Source: Streptomyces roseolilacinus
Lineage (GTDB): Bacteria; Actinomycetota; Actinomycetes; Streptomycetales; Streptomycetaceae
Assembly (NCBI RefSeq): GCF_014649335.1
Contig: NZ_BMSV01000004.1
Location: 186,001 to 250,000, forward strand
Length of the DNA: 64,000 nt
Reading direction: 5' to 3'
The notes under the pieces are model-generated. The model searched no databases and was not told the origin of the DNA. It saw nothing but the letters and a program-made list of their open reading frames with translations. Positions 26,686 through 35,347 of the stretch are shown piece by piece. The first letter of the stretch is position 1. Each line of letters opens with the position of its first letter. A program made the translations under genes and the position numbers.

Positions 26686-26703
26686 CAGTAGTGATCACTA
26701 CTG
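26686..26703. promoter_or_regulatory. 18-bp palindrome upstream of the RHS gene
   Basis: CAGTAGTGATCACTACTG is a perfect palindrome, followed immediately by an extra half-site TGATCACTG. It lies 53 bases upstream of the chosen RHS start, in a position to overlap the promoter. A TetR- or GntR-type binder is plausible; none is encoded next to it. Confidence 0.7.
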
Positions 26704-26835
26704 ATCACTGCGAACCTACTGAGAGGGGGCAAGAGGACAGATGCGATATACACAGACATCGTCGGGCCGTGTGGAGATCCCGTAATCAAAACGTGTCCGC
26801 CACGGGAAGAGTGGAAGTGGTGAAACGTGGGATTT

Positions 26836-26857
26836 CCCCCTGCCGCGCGGCAGGGGG
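26836..26857. terminator. 22-nt perfect GC hairpin in the RHS/FG-GAP intergenic region
   Basis: CCCCCTGCCGC followed directly by its complement GCGGCAGGGGG. No gene ends nearby on either strand. It may insulate the divergent promoters, or end a short untranslated RNA read rightward from about 26760. The function is open. Confidence 0.55.
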
Positions 26858-27104
26858 CCGCCCACCTGCGCGGGTCGCCGCGCCTCCGCGCACCCGGCCG
26901 GCACCTTCGCGGTCCCGCCCGTGGTCCTGCCCGTGGCCCCCTCCGCGACGAGCCCTCCCGGCGCACGCGACCTGGGGAACGCCGGGCCACCGCGCCGCGC
27001 CGCCTCGCCCCGCACCGCGCCACCTCGCCGGGGCCGGGCGGGGTGGGTGGGGGGTGGGAAACGCGCCATGCCTCGCGCGGACGGTGACCACGTATCAACA
27101 AATC

Positions 27105-27133
27105 CCTACAGGCGTTCGGGATCCGGCTGTAGG
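27105..27133. promoter_or_regulatory. Spaced inverted repeat CCTACAG-N15-CTGTAGG
   Basis: Seven-base perfect arms at 27105-27111 and 27127-27133, about 100 bp upstream of the FG-GAP gene. The spacing puts the arm centres two helical turns apart, suitable for a dimeric regulator near a promoter (TAGGCT at 27130 is a possible -10). Confidence 0.5.
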
Positions 27134-27228
27134 CTCCATCCGCCGCCGAGCCGCGCGTGCGCCCCTTCCGGGTGCGCCGCCCGCCGCGCTCGCGGCCTCT
27201 TGATCACTCACCCCAGGGGGGGTTCCGC

Positions 27229-29010
27229 ATGGCGTTCCACCGTACGGGCCGCGCGCACGCGCGCGCCCGCAGACTCGCTTCGTGCACCGCGCTCGTCCTC
27301 GCCTCCGGCCTGCTGCTGTCCGGCACGGCCGTCGCCGACGACCACGGCGGCGCCCCGGCCCCGGGCCGCGCGCCGGTCGAGCGCGCCACGCCCGGCATCG
27401 AGCTGCCCGAGGGCCAGCTGCCGAAGAAGCACCGCATGTCCACGGGGACGACCAAGGCCGCCACGGTGCCGTCCCGCCACGACTTCACCGGCGACGGCAC
27501 CAGCGACCTGCTCTACCGCGGCCTCGACGACGCGTTCTACCTGATGCGCTCCGAGGACTCGGGCAACACCACCGAGTTCGGCCTGTACGGCGACCCGGGC
27601 GAGAAGTTCAAGGACGTCATCCCGGTCGGCGACTTCACCGGCAACGGCACGGCCGACGTGCTGACCCTGTCCCCGTACGGCACCCTGTCGTTCCGCGAGA
27701 CGTACGACGGCGGCACCGGCACCTCCAGCCCGTACTGGTCCGGCGTCGGCTGGAACATCTACAACAAGGCCCTGTCACTCGGTGACGTCAGCGGCGACGG
27801 CAAGGTCGACGTGCTGGCCCGCACGCCCGAGGGCGAGCTGTTCCTGTACCGCGGCACCGGCGCCGGCAGCGCCCCGCTCCAGACCCGCCTGAAGGTCGGA
27901 TCGGGCTGGCACATCTACGACCAGCTGGTCGGCGTGAACGACGCCAACGGCGACGGCCTGGGCGACCTGTACGCCCGCACCCCGAACGGCGACCTGTTCT
28001 TCTACGCGGGCACCGGCACCCCCCTCACCCCGTTCAAGGCCCGCGTCAAGGTCGGCACCGGCTGGAACGTCTACAACCAGCTGTCGATCGCCGACGACAG
28101 CTCCACCGACCCGACCGACGACGGCCACCCCGAGCTGCTCGCCCGTACCACGGGCGGCGCCATGTACTACTACGTCACGGACGACGCGGGCCGCCCCACC
28201 ACCCGCGTCCTGTGGTCCGACGCCAGCTGGAACAACGCGAACCTCCTCGCCAACTTCGGCGGCAACCCGCAGACCGGCAAGTCCGAGATCCTGGGCCTGG
28301 ACAAGAACGGCACGCTGTTCACGTACTCCTCGCGCAACAACGGCACCCTCACCGCCCGCTACCAGATCAGCGACGTCGGCGGCTGGGCCGGTGCCCGGGT
28401 GCACTTCCCCAGCTCCCTGGACAACAACGGGCACGCCGACCTCCTGGAGGTCTACCAGGGCTACCTGTACAACTACGACCGGTACTCCGACGGCCCCTAC
28501 CCGCTGGGCCGCGGCTGGGGCGCGTTCAACACCCTCACCGGCGTCGGCGACCTGAGCGGTGACGGCAAGGGCGACCTGCTGGCCCGCACGTCGGGCGGCA
28601 CCCTGTACCTCTACCGGGGCGACGGCCAGGGCTACGGCTTCGCCGGCCGCACCACCGTCGGCTCCGGCTGGAACGCCTACAACGCGCTGGTCGGCGCGGG
28701 TGACATCACCGGCGACGGCCGCGCCGACCTGCTGGCCCGCACCCCCGGCGGCACCCTGTACCTCTACCCCGGCAGCGGCGACGCCGCCGCCCCCTTCAAG
28801 GCCCGCGTGAAGGTCGGCACCGGCTGGAACACCTACGCCAAGCTGGTCGCCCCCGGCGACATCACCGGCGACGGCCGCGCCGACCTCCTCGCCGTCACCT
28901 CCGGCGGCACCCTCTACCGCTACATCACCACCCACACCGGCACGGCCAACCCCTTCACCACCCGCACCAACCTCGGCACCGGCTGGAACACCTACACCCA
29001 GCTCCACTGA
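27229..29010 (+). CDS. Secreted FG-GAP/VCBS-repeat protein
   Basis: A 593-residue exported protein. The signal peptide covers residues 1-36 (LASCTALVLASGLLLSGTAVA). The mature part is a seven-bladed-propeller-like array of Ca-binding repeats about 47 residues apart: FTGDGTSDLLYR, FTGNGTADVLTL, VSGDGKVDVLAR, ANGDGLGDLYAR, LSGDGKGDLLAR, ITGDGRADLLAR and ITGDGRADLLAV. Each is followed by a strand pair such as GGTLYLYRGDG and VGSGWNAYN. The DxDGxxD loops would bind calcium. The last repeats are nearly identical in DNA. The start has a G-run six bases upstream. No catalytic domain is attached; a surface-binding or scaffold role is likely. Confidence 0.9.
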   Translation: MAFHRTGRAHARARRLASCTALVLASGLLLSGTAVADDHGGAPAPGRAPVERATPGIELPEGQLPKKHRMSTGTTKAATVPSRHDFTGDGTSDLLYRGLDDAFYLMRSEDSGNTTEFGLYGDPGEKFKDVIPVGDFTGNGTADVLTLSPYGTLSFRETYDGGTGTSSPYWSGVGWNIYNKALSLGDVSGDGKVDVLARTPEGELFLYRGTGAGSAPLQTRLKVGSGWHIYDQLVGVNDANGDGLGDLYARTPNGDLFFYAGTGTPLTPFKARVKVGTGWNVYNQLSIADDSSTDPTDDGHPELLARTTGGAMYYYVTDDAGRPTTRVLWSDASWNNANLLANFGGNPQTGKSEILGLDKNGTLFTYSSRNNGTLTARYQISDVGGWAGARVHFPSSLDNNGHADLLEVYQGYLYNYDRYSDGPYPLGRGWGAFNTLTGVGDLSGDGKGDLLARTSGGTLYLYRGDGQGYGFAGRTTVGSGWNAYNALVGAGDITGDGRADLLARTPGGTLYLYPGSGDAAAPFKARVKVGTGWNTYAKLVAPGDITGDGRADLLAVTSGGTLYRYITTHTGTANPFTTRTNLGTGWNTYTQLH

Positions 29011-29026
29011 CCGAAGACCCACACCC

Positions 29027-29063
29027 GGAAGCCCCGCCCGGCACCAAGCCGAGCGGGGCTTCC
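29027..29063 (+). terminator. Hairpin terminator of the FG-GAP gene
   Basis: GGAAGCCCCGC pairs with GCGGGGCTTCC over a 15-base loop, starting 17 bases after the stop codon. Perfect 11-bp stem. Confidence 0.88.
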
Positions 29064-29725
29064 GCCTTCCCGGGCCCCCGGGGGGGGCGGCGGTCGCCTC
29101 GCCCCACGGCGTCCCCGCCCCCCGGCCCGACTTCCGACGTACCGCCAAGGAAGCGTCGCAGCAAAGTTCCTGAGGCCGCCTCCACCGGACCGCGCCCGGA
29201 CGAACCGTCACCGGCACCGCGGAAGTCCGTCCCGGCCCCGCGCCCGGAAGCGCCGGCGGTCGCCCCCGCCCGTCATCGGCCCGCGAGCTCCCCGGCCGTC
29301 GTGCGGGTCACCACGGAACCGATCCTTTGCCGATATCACCACAACCCTTCCCCCGTGTGGCGCACATCACGGCGAACACCCGGGGGTTGCCCGGTTCTTG
29401 CCGGTTTCCGCATTGGACGCACCCGCCGGGCCCCGGCTTCGATGGGGGAGGTGAATCCGCGGGGGGCGGCAGCGAAGGGCTTTCCCTGCCGACTTGCCGC
29501 GTCGAAGATCGCGACGAAGCCACGCGGCGTCGGCGCGCTTTTCCGGGCACCACGACCGCGACCGGTGCCCTGACACGGGCCGTGAGGGCGCGGAACTCCA
29601 CCGGGAGGACCTCCCCGGCCCGGAACTCGACTCGGTGTACCGGCGTGCGGACCCACGACCACGACAGTTCGTCGACGGCCGGGAGCACGTCCTGGCCGAG
29701 ATCAGTGGAGCAGAAGGGAGCCGTG
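29064..29725. other. Intergenic region upstream of the ALF-repeat protein
   Basis: About 660 bases. The FG-GAP terminator is at the left edge and the ribosome site of the next gene is at the right edge. Around 29310-29440 the base composition drops (for example CGATATCACCACAACCC), suggesting the promoter lies there, with an untranslated leader of up to 300 bases. Open frames in this stretch have no start signals I can support. Confidence 0.5.
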
Positions 29726-32700
29726 ATGTCACGGCCTTCAGAACGGGTCTTCAGCAGACGCCAGATGATGGGCATCCTCACCGCGGCGGGGGCCGGTTGC
29801 GCGCTGCCCGCCTGCGTCATCGGGGCCCGACCCGCGTACGCGGCGGGCGAGGCGGGCTCCACGGCGGTGCCCGAGGGAACGGGCCTTCCGGACACCGACC
29901 GCGGCAAGGTGGTCTGGGCGTACAAGTCGGGCGGCCGGGCCGTCCGCACCGCGGCGGCCGCGGCGCTGGCGGGCAGCGCGGCGGACGTGACGGCGTTCCT
30001 CGACCGGAAGCTGCCCCTCGCCCGGGCCGAGGACAACAGGTTCACGCTCATCAAGTCCCTGGGCACGGCCGGCAAAGCGACGCGCACGGGGATCAACAAC
30101 GCGCTGTCCAGCGGGGACGCGGCGATCGAGTCCTTCCTGAAGGGCGGCTTCCGGACCGCGGTCCACGAGGACCTCAGGGTGGCCGTCACCACGGTCATGA
30201 CCCACGGTGGCCGTGCCGTGAGGAGCAAGGCGTCCACGGCACTGGACACCGACTCGGACTTCGCGTTGCGCGCCTTCCTCAGCGGCGGGCAGTTCACCGC
30301 CCGCGAGGAGGACGAACGGGTGCAGGTGCTCTCCCTCCTCATGACGGCGTCACCCCAGGTGCGTGAGTACGCGCAGCGGGCACTGGACGACGGGTCGCCG
30401 AGGGCGATCCGCTGGTTCCTGAAGACGGGCCAGTACATCGCCCGGGCGCGTGACGAGGAAACGGCGACGATCGAGCAGCTGGTCAAGGTCGTCGAGGCGG
30501 AGGGTCGCCTCGCCGGCCAGAAGACCGACGAGGCCGTGGAGCTGTCCGCCCAGGCGGTCGAGGCCGCCGAGAAGGCGAAGAAGGCGGCGTTGGAGGCCAA
30601 GGCCGAGGCCGAGGCCGCCGAGCGGGACGTCCAGCGCTCGGCCGACGCGGCGAACAAGGCCGCGGAGGCGGCCAGGGGCGCCGCCGCGGCCGCGTCGACC
30701 GCCGTGTCGGCCTCACGGACCGCGCAGGCCGCCTCGCAGCGTGCGGTGGCGGCCGCGCAGGCGGCCGCCGCGGCCGCCGCGGAGGCGGGACGCGCCGCGG
30801 CACGCGCGTACCACGCCGCGATCGCCGCCTCCAAGGACGCGTCGATGGCGTCCGCGGCCAGGACGGCGGCGCAGGTCGCCCGGAGGATGGTCGGCTTCGT
30901 CCGTTCCGTGGCCCTGAAGGCCGACATCGCGGCGGTGGCCGCCATGGCGGCCGACCGGGCGGGCGCGGCTGCCGCCAGTTCGGCGGTCAACGCGGCCGCC
31001 GCCGCCCGCGCCTCGGCCGACGCGGCCGTCGCCTCCGGTGCCGCGAGGGCCGAGTCCGCCGCCGCGCAGCGGGCCGCCGCGGAGGCCGAGGTCGCCGCGA
31101 ACAGGGCGACCCAGGCCGCGAGCAGGGCGCGGTCCCTGGCCGGGCAGTCGGCCGCCGCCGCCGCCACGGCGCGGGACGCCGCCAACAGCGCCGCCGACCA
31201 CGCCGAGAAGGCGGCCGCAGCCGCCGAGGAAGCGGCCGACCACGCCGGCCAGGCGGTCGACTTCGCCAACCGGTCGACGGCCGCCGCCAACGCCGCGATC
31301 GCGGCGGCGAACAAGGCCGCCGACGCCGTCGCCAAGGCACGTGAGGTCGAGCAGGCGGCCCGTGCGGCCGAACTCGCCAGGCTGGCCGAGGAGACCGAGG
31401 AGGCGATCGAGCGGGCCCGGCTCGAAGCGGTCGCGGAGACGGACCTCCTCGCACGGTCCAACCGGCAGCGGACGCAGGAGACGCGCCTGTCCGAGGAGGT
31501 CCTCGGCCTCCTCGGCTCCGCGGAGTCGGCGCTGCGGAGCGGGAACGTCGCCGAGGCCGTGGCGGCCGGACGCAGGGCGGCGGTCCAGCTCATCGACCGG
31601 TCGGGCACCTGGACCCGGGAGGCCGCGGAGTTCGCGCTGGCCGGTTCGGACGAGGACGTCGTCCACTGGATCGAGGCCGACCGCGCCATCGCCCTGAACC
31701 AGGACAACGCCGAGAACGTCGCGGCGATCTCCGCGGTGTCCACGAAGAACGTGGCCACGGCGGCCCACGAGGCCCTGAAGACCGAGGACGCCGCCCGGAT
31801 CAGGGGATTCCTGGAGAGCGGGGCGGTCGCGGCGGCCCGGGAGGACAACCAGGTCGAGATATTCAAGATCCTGGCCGACGCCTCCACCGGCAGGGCGGTG
31901 CGAAACGCGGCCCAGGCCGCGCTCGACGCGGGAACCGCCGAGGCCCTGCACACCTTCCTGCACGTCGAACGTGCCGTGGCCGTCCGCGAGGACGACCGGG
32001 TCGCGGCCGCGACCCTCCTGGCGAACGGGGGCCCCTACGTCAAGGCGGCGGCCCGCATCGCGCTCGAGGGCGACACGCACATGCTCCGCCAGTTCGTCGG
32101 GACGACGCAGTACGACTTCGCGCGGCTCGACCACGACCACGCGACGCACATCAGCGCGATCCGCGCGGCGATCGCGCGTGCGGCCAAGATCGCCTCGGAC
32201 GCCCTCGAGGACGCGGCACGCGCCTCCGAGGCGGCGGCCCGCGCACGCAACGCCGCCGCCGAGGCGACCGAGTGGGCCAACCGCGCGCAGGGGTACGCCA
32301 ACGACGCCAAGCTGTCCGCCGAGGAAGCGCGCAAGAACGCCGCGGCCGCCGAAGGGTCCGCGGCCGCCGCCGCGCGGTCCGCCGAGACCGCCCGCCAGGC
32401 GGCCGCCGCGGCCCGCCAGGCGAGCAGCGTGGCGCGGCACGCGGCGACGCGGGCCGTGCGGTCCGCCACCGTCGCCGCGTCCTACGCCGCGGACGCCGCG
32501 GTGTCGGCGACCGCTGCCCGGAAGGCGTCGATCGAGGCGGGCAAGGACGCCAACGCCGCCACCCGGGCCGCGTTCGAGGCCAAGGCCCTCGTCATCCAGG
32601 CCGCGATACGCGAGGCGATCCAGAACGCGCTGGACAACGCGACCGTTCCCATCGACCCCGCCAAGAACGGCCTCCCGGAAGGCGCCGAAAGCTGCCTGAC

Positions 32701-33256
32701 GCCGTTCGGCCGCCCCATCGCCTCCGGCAACGCCACCAACCCGTGGGAACTGGGCTGGGACTGGCTCTCCGGGAGCGGCTCCGCGTCGCAGTGCTTCGGC
32801 CCGGACGACGAGTTCACCGGCATCTACCGCGGACACGACTACACGAAGGAGGCCATCGCCTTCTTCGCCGCCCGCACCCAGTCCGGGAACTACGAGCTGG
32901 GCCACACCTACATGTACGACTACCAGCTCGGCGGCTTCGACGGTGTCGGGAAGTACCTCACCGACTACGGGACGCTCGCCACGGGCGGGCTCACCGGGAA
33001 CCTGGCGTACACGTTCCTGGGCTCGCACTACGTCAGGATGACCCCCATCCGCAAGAACGCGGACGGCTCCGTGGTGTGGCGGTACACCGCGTTCAACGAG
33101 TCGGACATCGAGTCCGCGACCCACCCCCCGGTCATCGGGTACACGGACTGGTGGAGCGACAACGTCGGCTCCTTCGTCGACAAGGTCGTCGGCGAGTCCG
33201 GGCCGATGTCGCCGAAGACCCAGGTCATCGAGTTCAACGTTACGCTGGGACCGTGA
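29726..33256 (+). CDS. Tat-exported ALF-repeat / alanine-rich coiled-coil protein with unassigned C-terminal domain
   Basis: A 1,176-residue protein. The N-terminus (FSRRQMMGILTAAGAG... to AYA, about residue 40) is a twin-arginine signal. Residues 50-260 and roughly 630-810 hold repeats of the ALF type (for example ALAGSAADVTAFL, ALSSGDAAIESFLKGG, ALDTDSDFALRAFLSGG). Long alanine-rich helices predicted to coil lie at 265-600 and 810-970. From about residue 975 to the end a compositionally different domain follows, with two cysteines, GHDYTKEAIAFFAA, GHTYMYDYQLGGFDG and WRYTAFNESD. I do not recognise it. The ATG has AAGGGAG five bases upstream. The stop overlaps a lipoprotein gene by 4 bp, suggesting an effector and its immunity partner. 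Confidence 0.82.
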   Translation: MSRPSERVFSRRQMMGILTAAGAGCALPACVIGARPAYAAGEAGSTAVPEGTGLPDTDRGKVVWAYKSGGRAVRTAAAAALAGSAADVTAFLDRKLPLARAEDNRFTLIKSLGTAGKATRTGINNALSSGDAAIESFLKGGFRTAVHEDLRVAVTTVMTHGGRAVRSKASTALDTDSDFALRAFLSGGQFTAREEDERVQVLSLLMTASPQVREYAQRALDDGSPRAIRWFLKTGQYIARARDEETATIEQLVKVVEAEGRLAGQKTDEAVELSAQAVEAAEKAKKAALEAKAEAEAAERDVQRSADAANKAAEAARGAAAAASTAVSASRTAQAASQRAVAAAQAAAAAAAEAGRAAARAYHAAIAASKDASMASAARTAAQVARRMVGFVRSVALKADIAAVAAMAADRAGAAAASSAVNAAAAARASADAAVASGAARAESAAAQRAAAEAEVAANRATQAASRARSLAGQSAAAAATARDAANSAADHAEKAAAAAEEAADHAGQAVDFANRSTAAANAAIAAANKAADAVAKAREVEQAARAAELARLAEETEEAIERARLEAVAETDLLARSNRQRTQETRLSEEVLGLLGSAESALRSGNVAEAVAAGRRAAVQLIDRSGTWTREAAEFALAGSDEDVVHWIEADRAIALNQDNAENVAAISAVSTKNVATAAHEALKTEDAARIRGFLESGAVAAAREDNQVEIFKILADASTGRAVRNAAQAALDAGTAEALHTFLHVERAVAVREDDRVAAATLLANGGPYVKAAARIALEGDTHMLRQFVGTTQYDFARLDHDHATHISAIRAAIARAAKIASDALEDAARASEAAARARNAAAEATEWANRAQGYANDAKLSAEEARKNAAAAEGSAAAAARSAETARQAAAAARQASSVARHAATRAVRSATVAASYAADAAVSATAARKASIEAGKDANAATRAAFEAKALVIQAAIREAIQNALDNATVPIDPAKNGLPEGAESCLTPFGRPIASGNATNPWELGWDWLSGSGSASQCFGPDDEFTGIYRGHDYTKEAIAFFAARTQSGNYELGHTYMYDYQLGGFDGVGKYLTDYGTLATGGLTGNLAYTFLGSHYVRMTPIRKNADGSVVWRYTAFNESDIESATHPPVIGYTDWWSDNVGSFVDKVVGESGPMSPKTQVIEFNVTLGP

Positions 33257-33666
33257 CGCGCAAGAGGACCGGCGGGCGGTGGCTGGCCGCCGCCCTGACC
33301 GCCTCCGCGGCGCTCCTGTCGGGGTGTGCGGGCCTGGGCTCGGTCGACCCCGACGAACTGCCCGGGGTGTACCGCGACGACGCGACCGGCGGCGAGCTCG
33401 TGCTCGCGTCCGACGGGACGTTCTCCGCCACCGACGTGCCGGGGGACGCCGTGGGGGGCGGCGGTACCGATCCCGTCGACTTCGGCGGCCGGTGGGAGTG
33501 GGTCGCGAGCAGCGGGTCCGGCGGCTTCGTCTACCTGACGGTCGACGAGGGCGACCTCGGCACGGTCGGCGGCATGAAGCTCCATCCGAGCGGCCGGGCG
33601 GTGGAGTTCCACGCCGATCCGGACGGGCCGCCGTCCCTGGTGCTCACCAGGGCGGCCGCGGCGTAG
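33253..33666 (+). CDS. Small lipoprotein, candidate immunity or partner of the ALF protein
   Basis: A 137-residue lipoprotein. The signal (WLAAALTASAALLSGC) ends in a lipobox LLSGC with the lipidated Cys near residue 25. The mature part is beta-rich (LPGVYRDDATGGELVLASDGTFSA, GGRWEW, VEFHADPDGPPSLVLTR), resembling a small lipocalin-like barrel. The GTG start overlaps the ALF-protein stop (GTGA), so the two are translationally coupled. Single lipoproteins coupled to a large exported protein are often immunity proteins; that role is inference. A strong terminator follows. Confidence 0.78.
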   Translation: MTRKRTGGRWLAAALTASAALLSGCAGLGSVDPDELPGVYRDDATGGELVLASDGTFSATDVPGDAVGGGGTDPVDFGGRWEWVASSGSGGFVYLTVDEGDLGTVGGMKLHPSGRAVEFHADPDGPPSLVLTRAAAA

Positions 33667-33698
33667 CCCCCGCGAGCCGGTCCGGCACCACGCCTGAC

Positions 33699-33746
33699 GG
33701 CGGCGGCCGGGCCGCGGGACGTCCGTTCCGCGGCCCGGCCGCCGCC
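33699..33746 (+). terminator. 19-bp-stem terminator of the ALF/lipoprotein operon
   Basis: GGCGGCGGCCGGGCCGCGG pairs perfectly with CCGCGGCCCGGCCGCCGCC across a 10-base loop. It begins 33 bases after the lipoprotein stop. Confidence 0.9.
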
Positions 33747-33931
33747 GTCTCCGGCTCCCCGCCCCCTCGACGTGCCCCCGGGCGGGGCCCGCACGGGGAG
33801 TGACCAAGGGCGCCCCTCCCGGTGATCCGCGTCACGACACGGGGGCCCGCCCTCCCCTTGGGCGCGCGCCGGCACAGCGAGGGCGGCAGGGCTCGACGTG
33901 CTTGCCGTACGTCACTGCCGTACGACAAGGC

Positions 33932-33965
33932 AAAGCCCCCGCCCGGTTTCCCCGGCGGGGGCTTT
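33932..33965 (-). terminator. Terminator of tRNA-Ala
   Basis: AAAGCCCCCGCC and GGCGGGGGCTTT form a 12-bp stem with a 10-base loop, just beyond the 3' end of the leftward tRNA. The A-run before the stem becomes U-rich in the tRNA transcript, as in a classic intrinsic terminator. Confidence 0.9.
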
Positions 33966-33973
33966 GATGTCTG

Positions 33974-34047
33974 TGGACCTGAGGGGATTTGAACCCCTGA
34001 CCCCCTCGATGCGAACGAGGTGCGCTACCAGTCTGCGCCACAGGCCC
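33974..34047 (-). tRNA. tRNA-Ala(CGC)
   Basis: A 74-nt tRNA on the minus strand. The acceptor stem GGGCCTG pairs with CAGGTCC (one G-U), and the discriminator is A. The D arm contains GGCGCAGACTGGTAGCGC. The anticodon arm is CCTCG-TTCGCAT-CGAGG with anticodon CGC, reading the GCG alanine codon. The T arm is GGGG-TTCAAAT-CCCC. CCA is not encoded. Alanine GCG is a major codon at this GC content. Confidence 0.96.
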
Positions 34048-34130
34048 TTGCGACGTGTGAAACATTAGCATCCCGATCGGGGTGCTTGGAAATCCGTTGC
34101 CCGGCCGGGGCCGGGAGGCGGGTCACGGGG

Positions 34131-35207
34131 TCATTCGTTGGCCGCGCGGGGGCGGTCGTCGTCGGCGTACTGGTCGAACAGCGGGGTGCGGCCGTGGTCG
34201 CGGGGGCGGCGCGGGGGCGTGGCCGAGGGGTTCGGGTTCTTGCGGGTGGGCGGGGGCGGGGTGGGTTCCGCCGGGGAGGAGCGGGCGGCGCTCCACGTCT
34301 CCGGGTCGGTCACGTCGACCCCGCCCGTGGCGCGCGGGGCGACCGGGGCGGTGACGTAGGTGGGGAGCGGGACCGGGACGGGGTCCCAGCTGTCGCCGCG
34401 CGCCGGGCCGCGGTCGCGCTGCTGGTCGACCCACTCGGCGTGGTCGGTCTGCTCGACGAGGGCGCGGCGGTCCGCCTCCGCCGGGGACACCGGCGGCGTG
34501 GCCGGCTCCGGGTGCGCCGGGGCCTCCTCGTCCTGGAGCGCGGGTACCGGGCGGCCGCGGCGGGGGCGGTTCTCGCGGAGGCGCTGGGCCGCGGCCTCCG
34601 CGCGGCGCCGGTCCATCACGTACACGAAGCGGCGGCGCTCCTGGCGGCGCAGGTACACGATGTACGCGCTGAGCAGGACCGCCGGGACGCCCGGCGCCCA
34701 CAGGAAGGCGAGGCCGCCCACGGCCGCGACGATCGCGCCCACGGTGAACGCGAGGAAGAGGAGCACCGTCGTACGGCGGCGGCGGGCCAGGACGCGGGAG
34801 CGGCGGGCGCGCTCGGCGGCCGCCCGCGACACGGCGGGCCGGGGGTGGCCGTCGGGGGCCGCCCTGCGCGCCGCGGGGGCGGCGAGGGCCTCCGGGAGTT
34901 CCAGGCGCGCCTCCGTGTGGGACGGGGGCGCGGCGAAGGCCCGGACGTCGACCGAGTCGATCTGCTCGGTCTCGGCGTCCGGGTCCACGTCGGGCACCCG
35001 CCAGTCCTCGTCGGCGCCGCGGGCGCGTAGCTCCTTGGCATACCGGCGCTCCATCCCCGCCCTTCCGGACAGGAGCCGGATGGCGGTGCTGAAGCGTTCG
35101 GTAGGTCGCGCTTCGTTCAGCTCGTCCTGCCTGCGGAGCCACATCGGCACCAGATAGGCGGCCCAGGCTCCGACGATGACTGCGTAGATGAGGCCGCTGC
35201 TGCTCAC
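34131..35207 (-). CDS. sepX: Divisome membrane protein SepX/GlpR
   Basis: A 358-residue membrane protein. A first helix spans residues 5-24 (LIYAVIVGAWAAYLVPMWL), followed by RRQDELNEARPTERFSTAIRLL, which I recognise from the SepX (Streptomyces) / GlpR (Corynebacterium) family. Two more hydrophobic stretches lie near residues 146-187 (LLFLAFTVGAIVAAVGGLAFLW; VPAVLLSAYIVYL). The tail is long, Pro/Arg-rich and disordered. Published work on SepX reports a role in sporulation septation and hyphal cross-walls. GlpR is the membrane receptor of the gephyrin-like Glp. A MoeA/Glp homologue lies 1.8 kb away on the same strand. GTG start. Confidence 0.9.
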   Translation of the reverse strand: MSSSGLIYAVIVGAWAAYLVPMWLRRQDELNEARPTERFSTAIRLLSGRAGMERRYAKELRARGADEDWRVPDVDPDAETEQIDSVDVRAFAAPPSHTEARLELPEALAAPAARRAAPDGHPRPAVSRAAAERARRSRVLARRRRTTVLLFLAFTVGAIVAAVGGLAFLWAPGVPAVLLSAYIVYLRRQERRRFVYVMDRRRAEAAAQRLRENRPRRGRPVPALQDEEAPAHPEPATPPVSPAEADRRALVEQTDHAEWVDQQRDRGPARGDSWDPVPVPLPTYVTAPVAPRATGGVDVTDPETWSAARSSPAEPTPPPPTRKNPNPSATPPRRPRDHGRTPLFDQYADDDRPRAANE

Positions 35208-35347
35208 GCCTCACACGGTAGAGGTGTCGGCGTGAGCCCATCCGCCAATTGGGCCGGTGTGTCGCACGATCTGGCTGATATCACTGCCATTTTTGTGATT
35301 GGTCAGATCGATTGCGTTCATGCAAGCGCTTAATTCGAACACGTGAA

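Larger units (their letters stand above)
26634..27228. other. Divergent promoter region between RHS and FG-GAP genes
   Basis: About 595 bases, less GC-rich at 26680-26830. It contains the palindrome at 26686, the hairpin at 26836 and the spaced inverted repeat at 27105. No protein-coding frame has a ribosome site or normal composition. It presumably carries promoters for both flanking secreted-protein genes. Confidence 0.6.
33667..33973. other. Intergenic region with two terminators
   Basis: About 307 bases between the lipoprotein gene and tRNA-Ala. It holds the hairpins at 33699 and 33932 and a direct repeat GCCGTACG (33904-33911 and 33917-33924). No gene is seen. Confidence 0.6.

Noticed and set aside
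33974..34047. tRNA-Ala as an integration site for a mobile element
   Set aside because: No duplicated tRNA 3' end, integrase, excisionase or composition shift is seen on either side.
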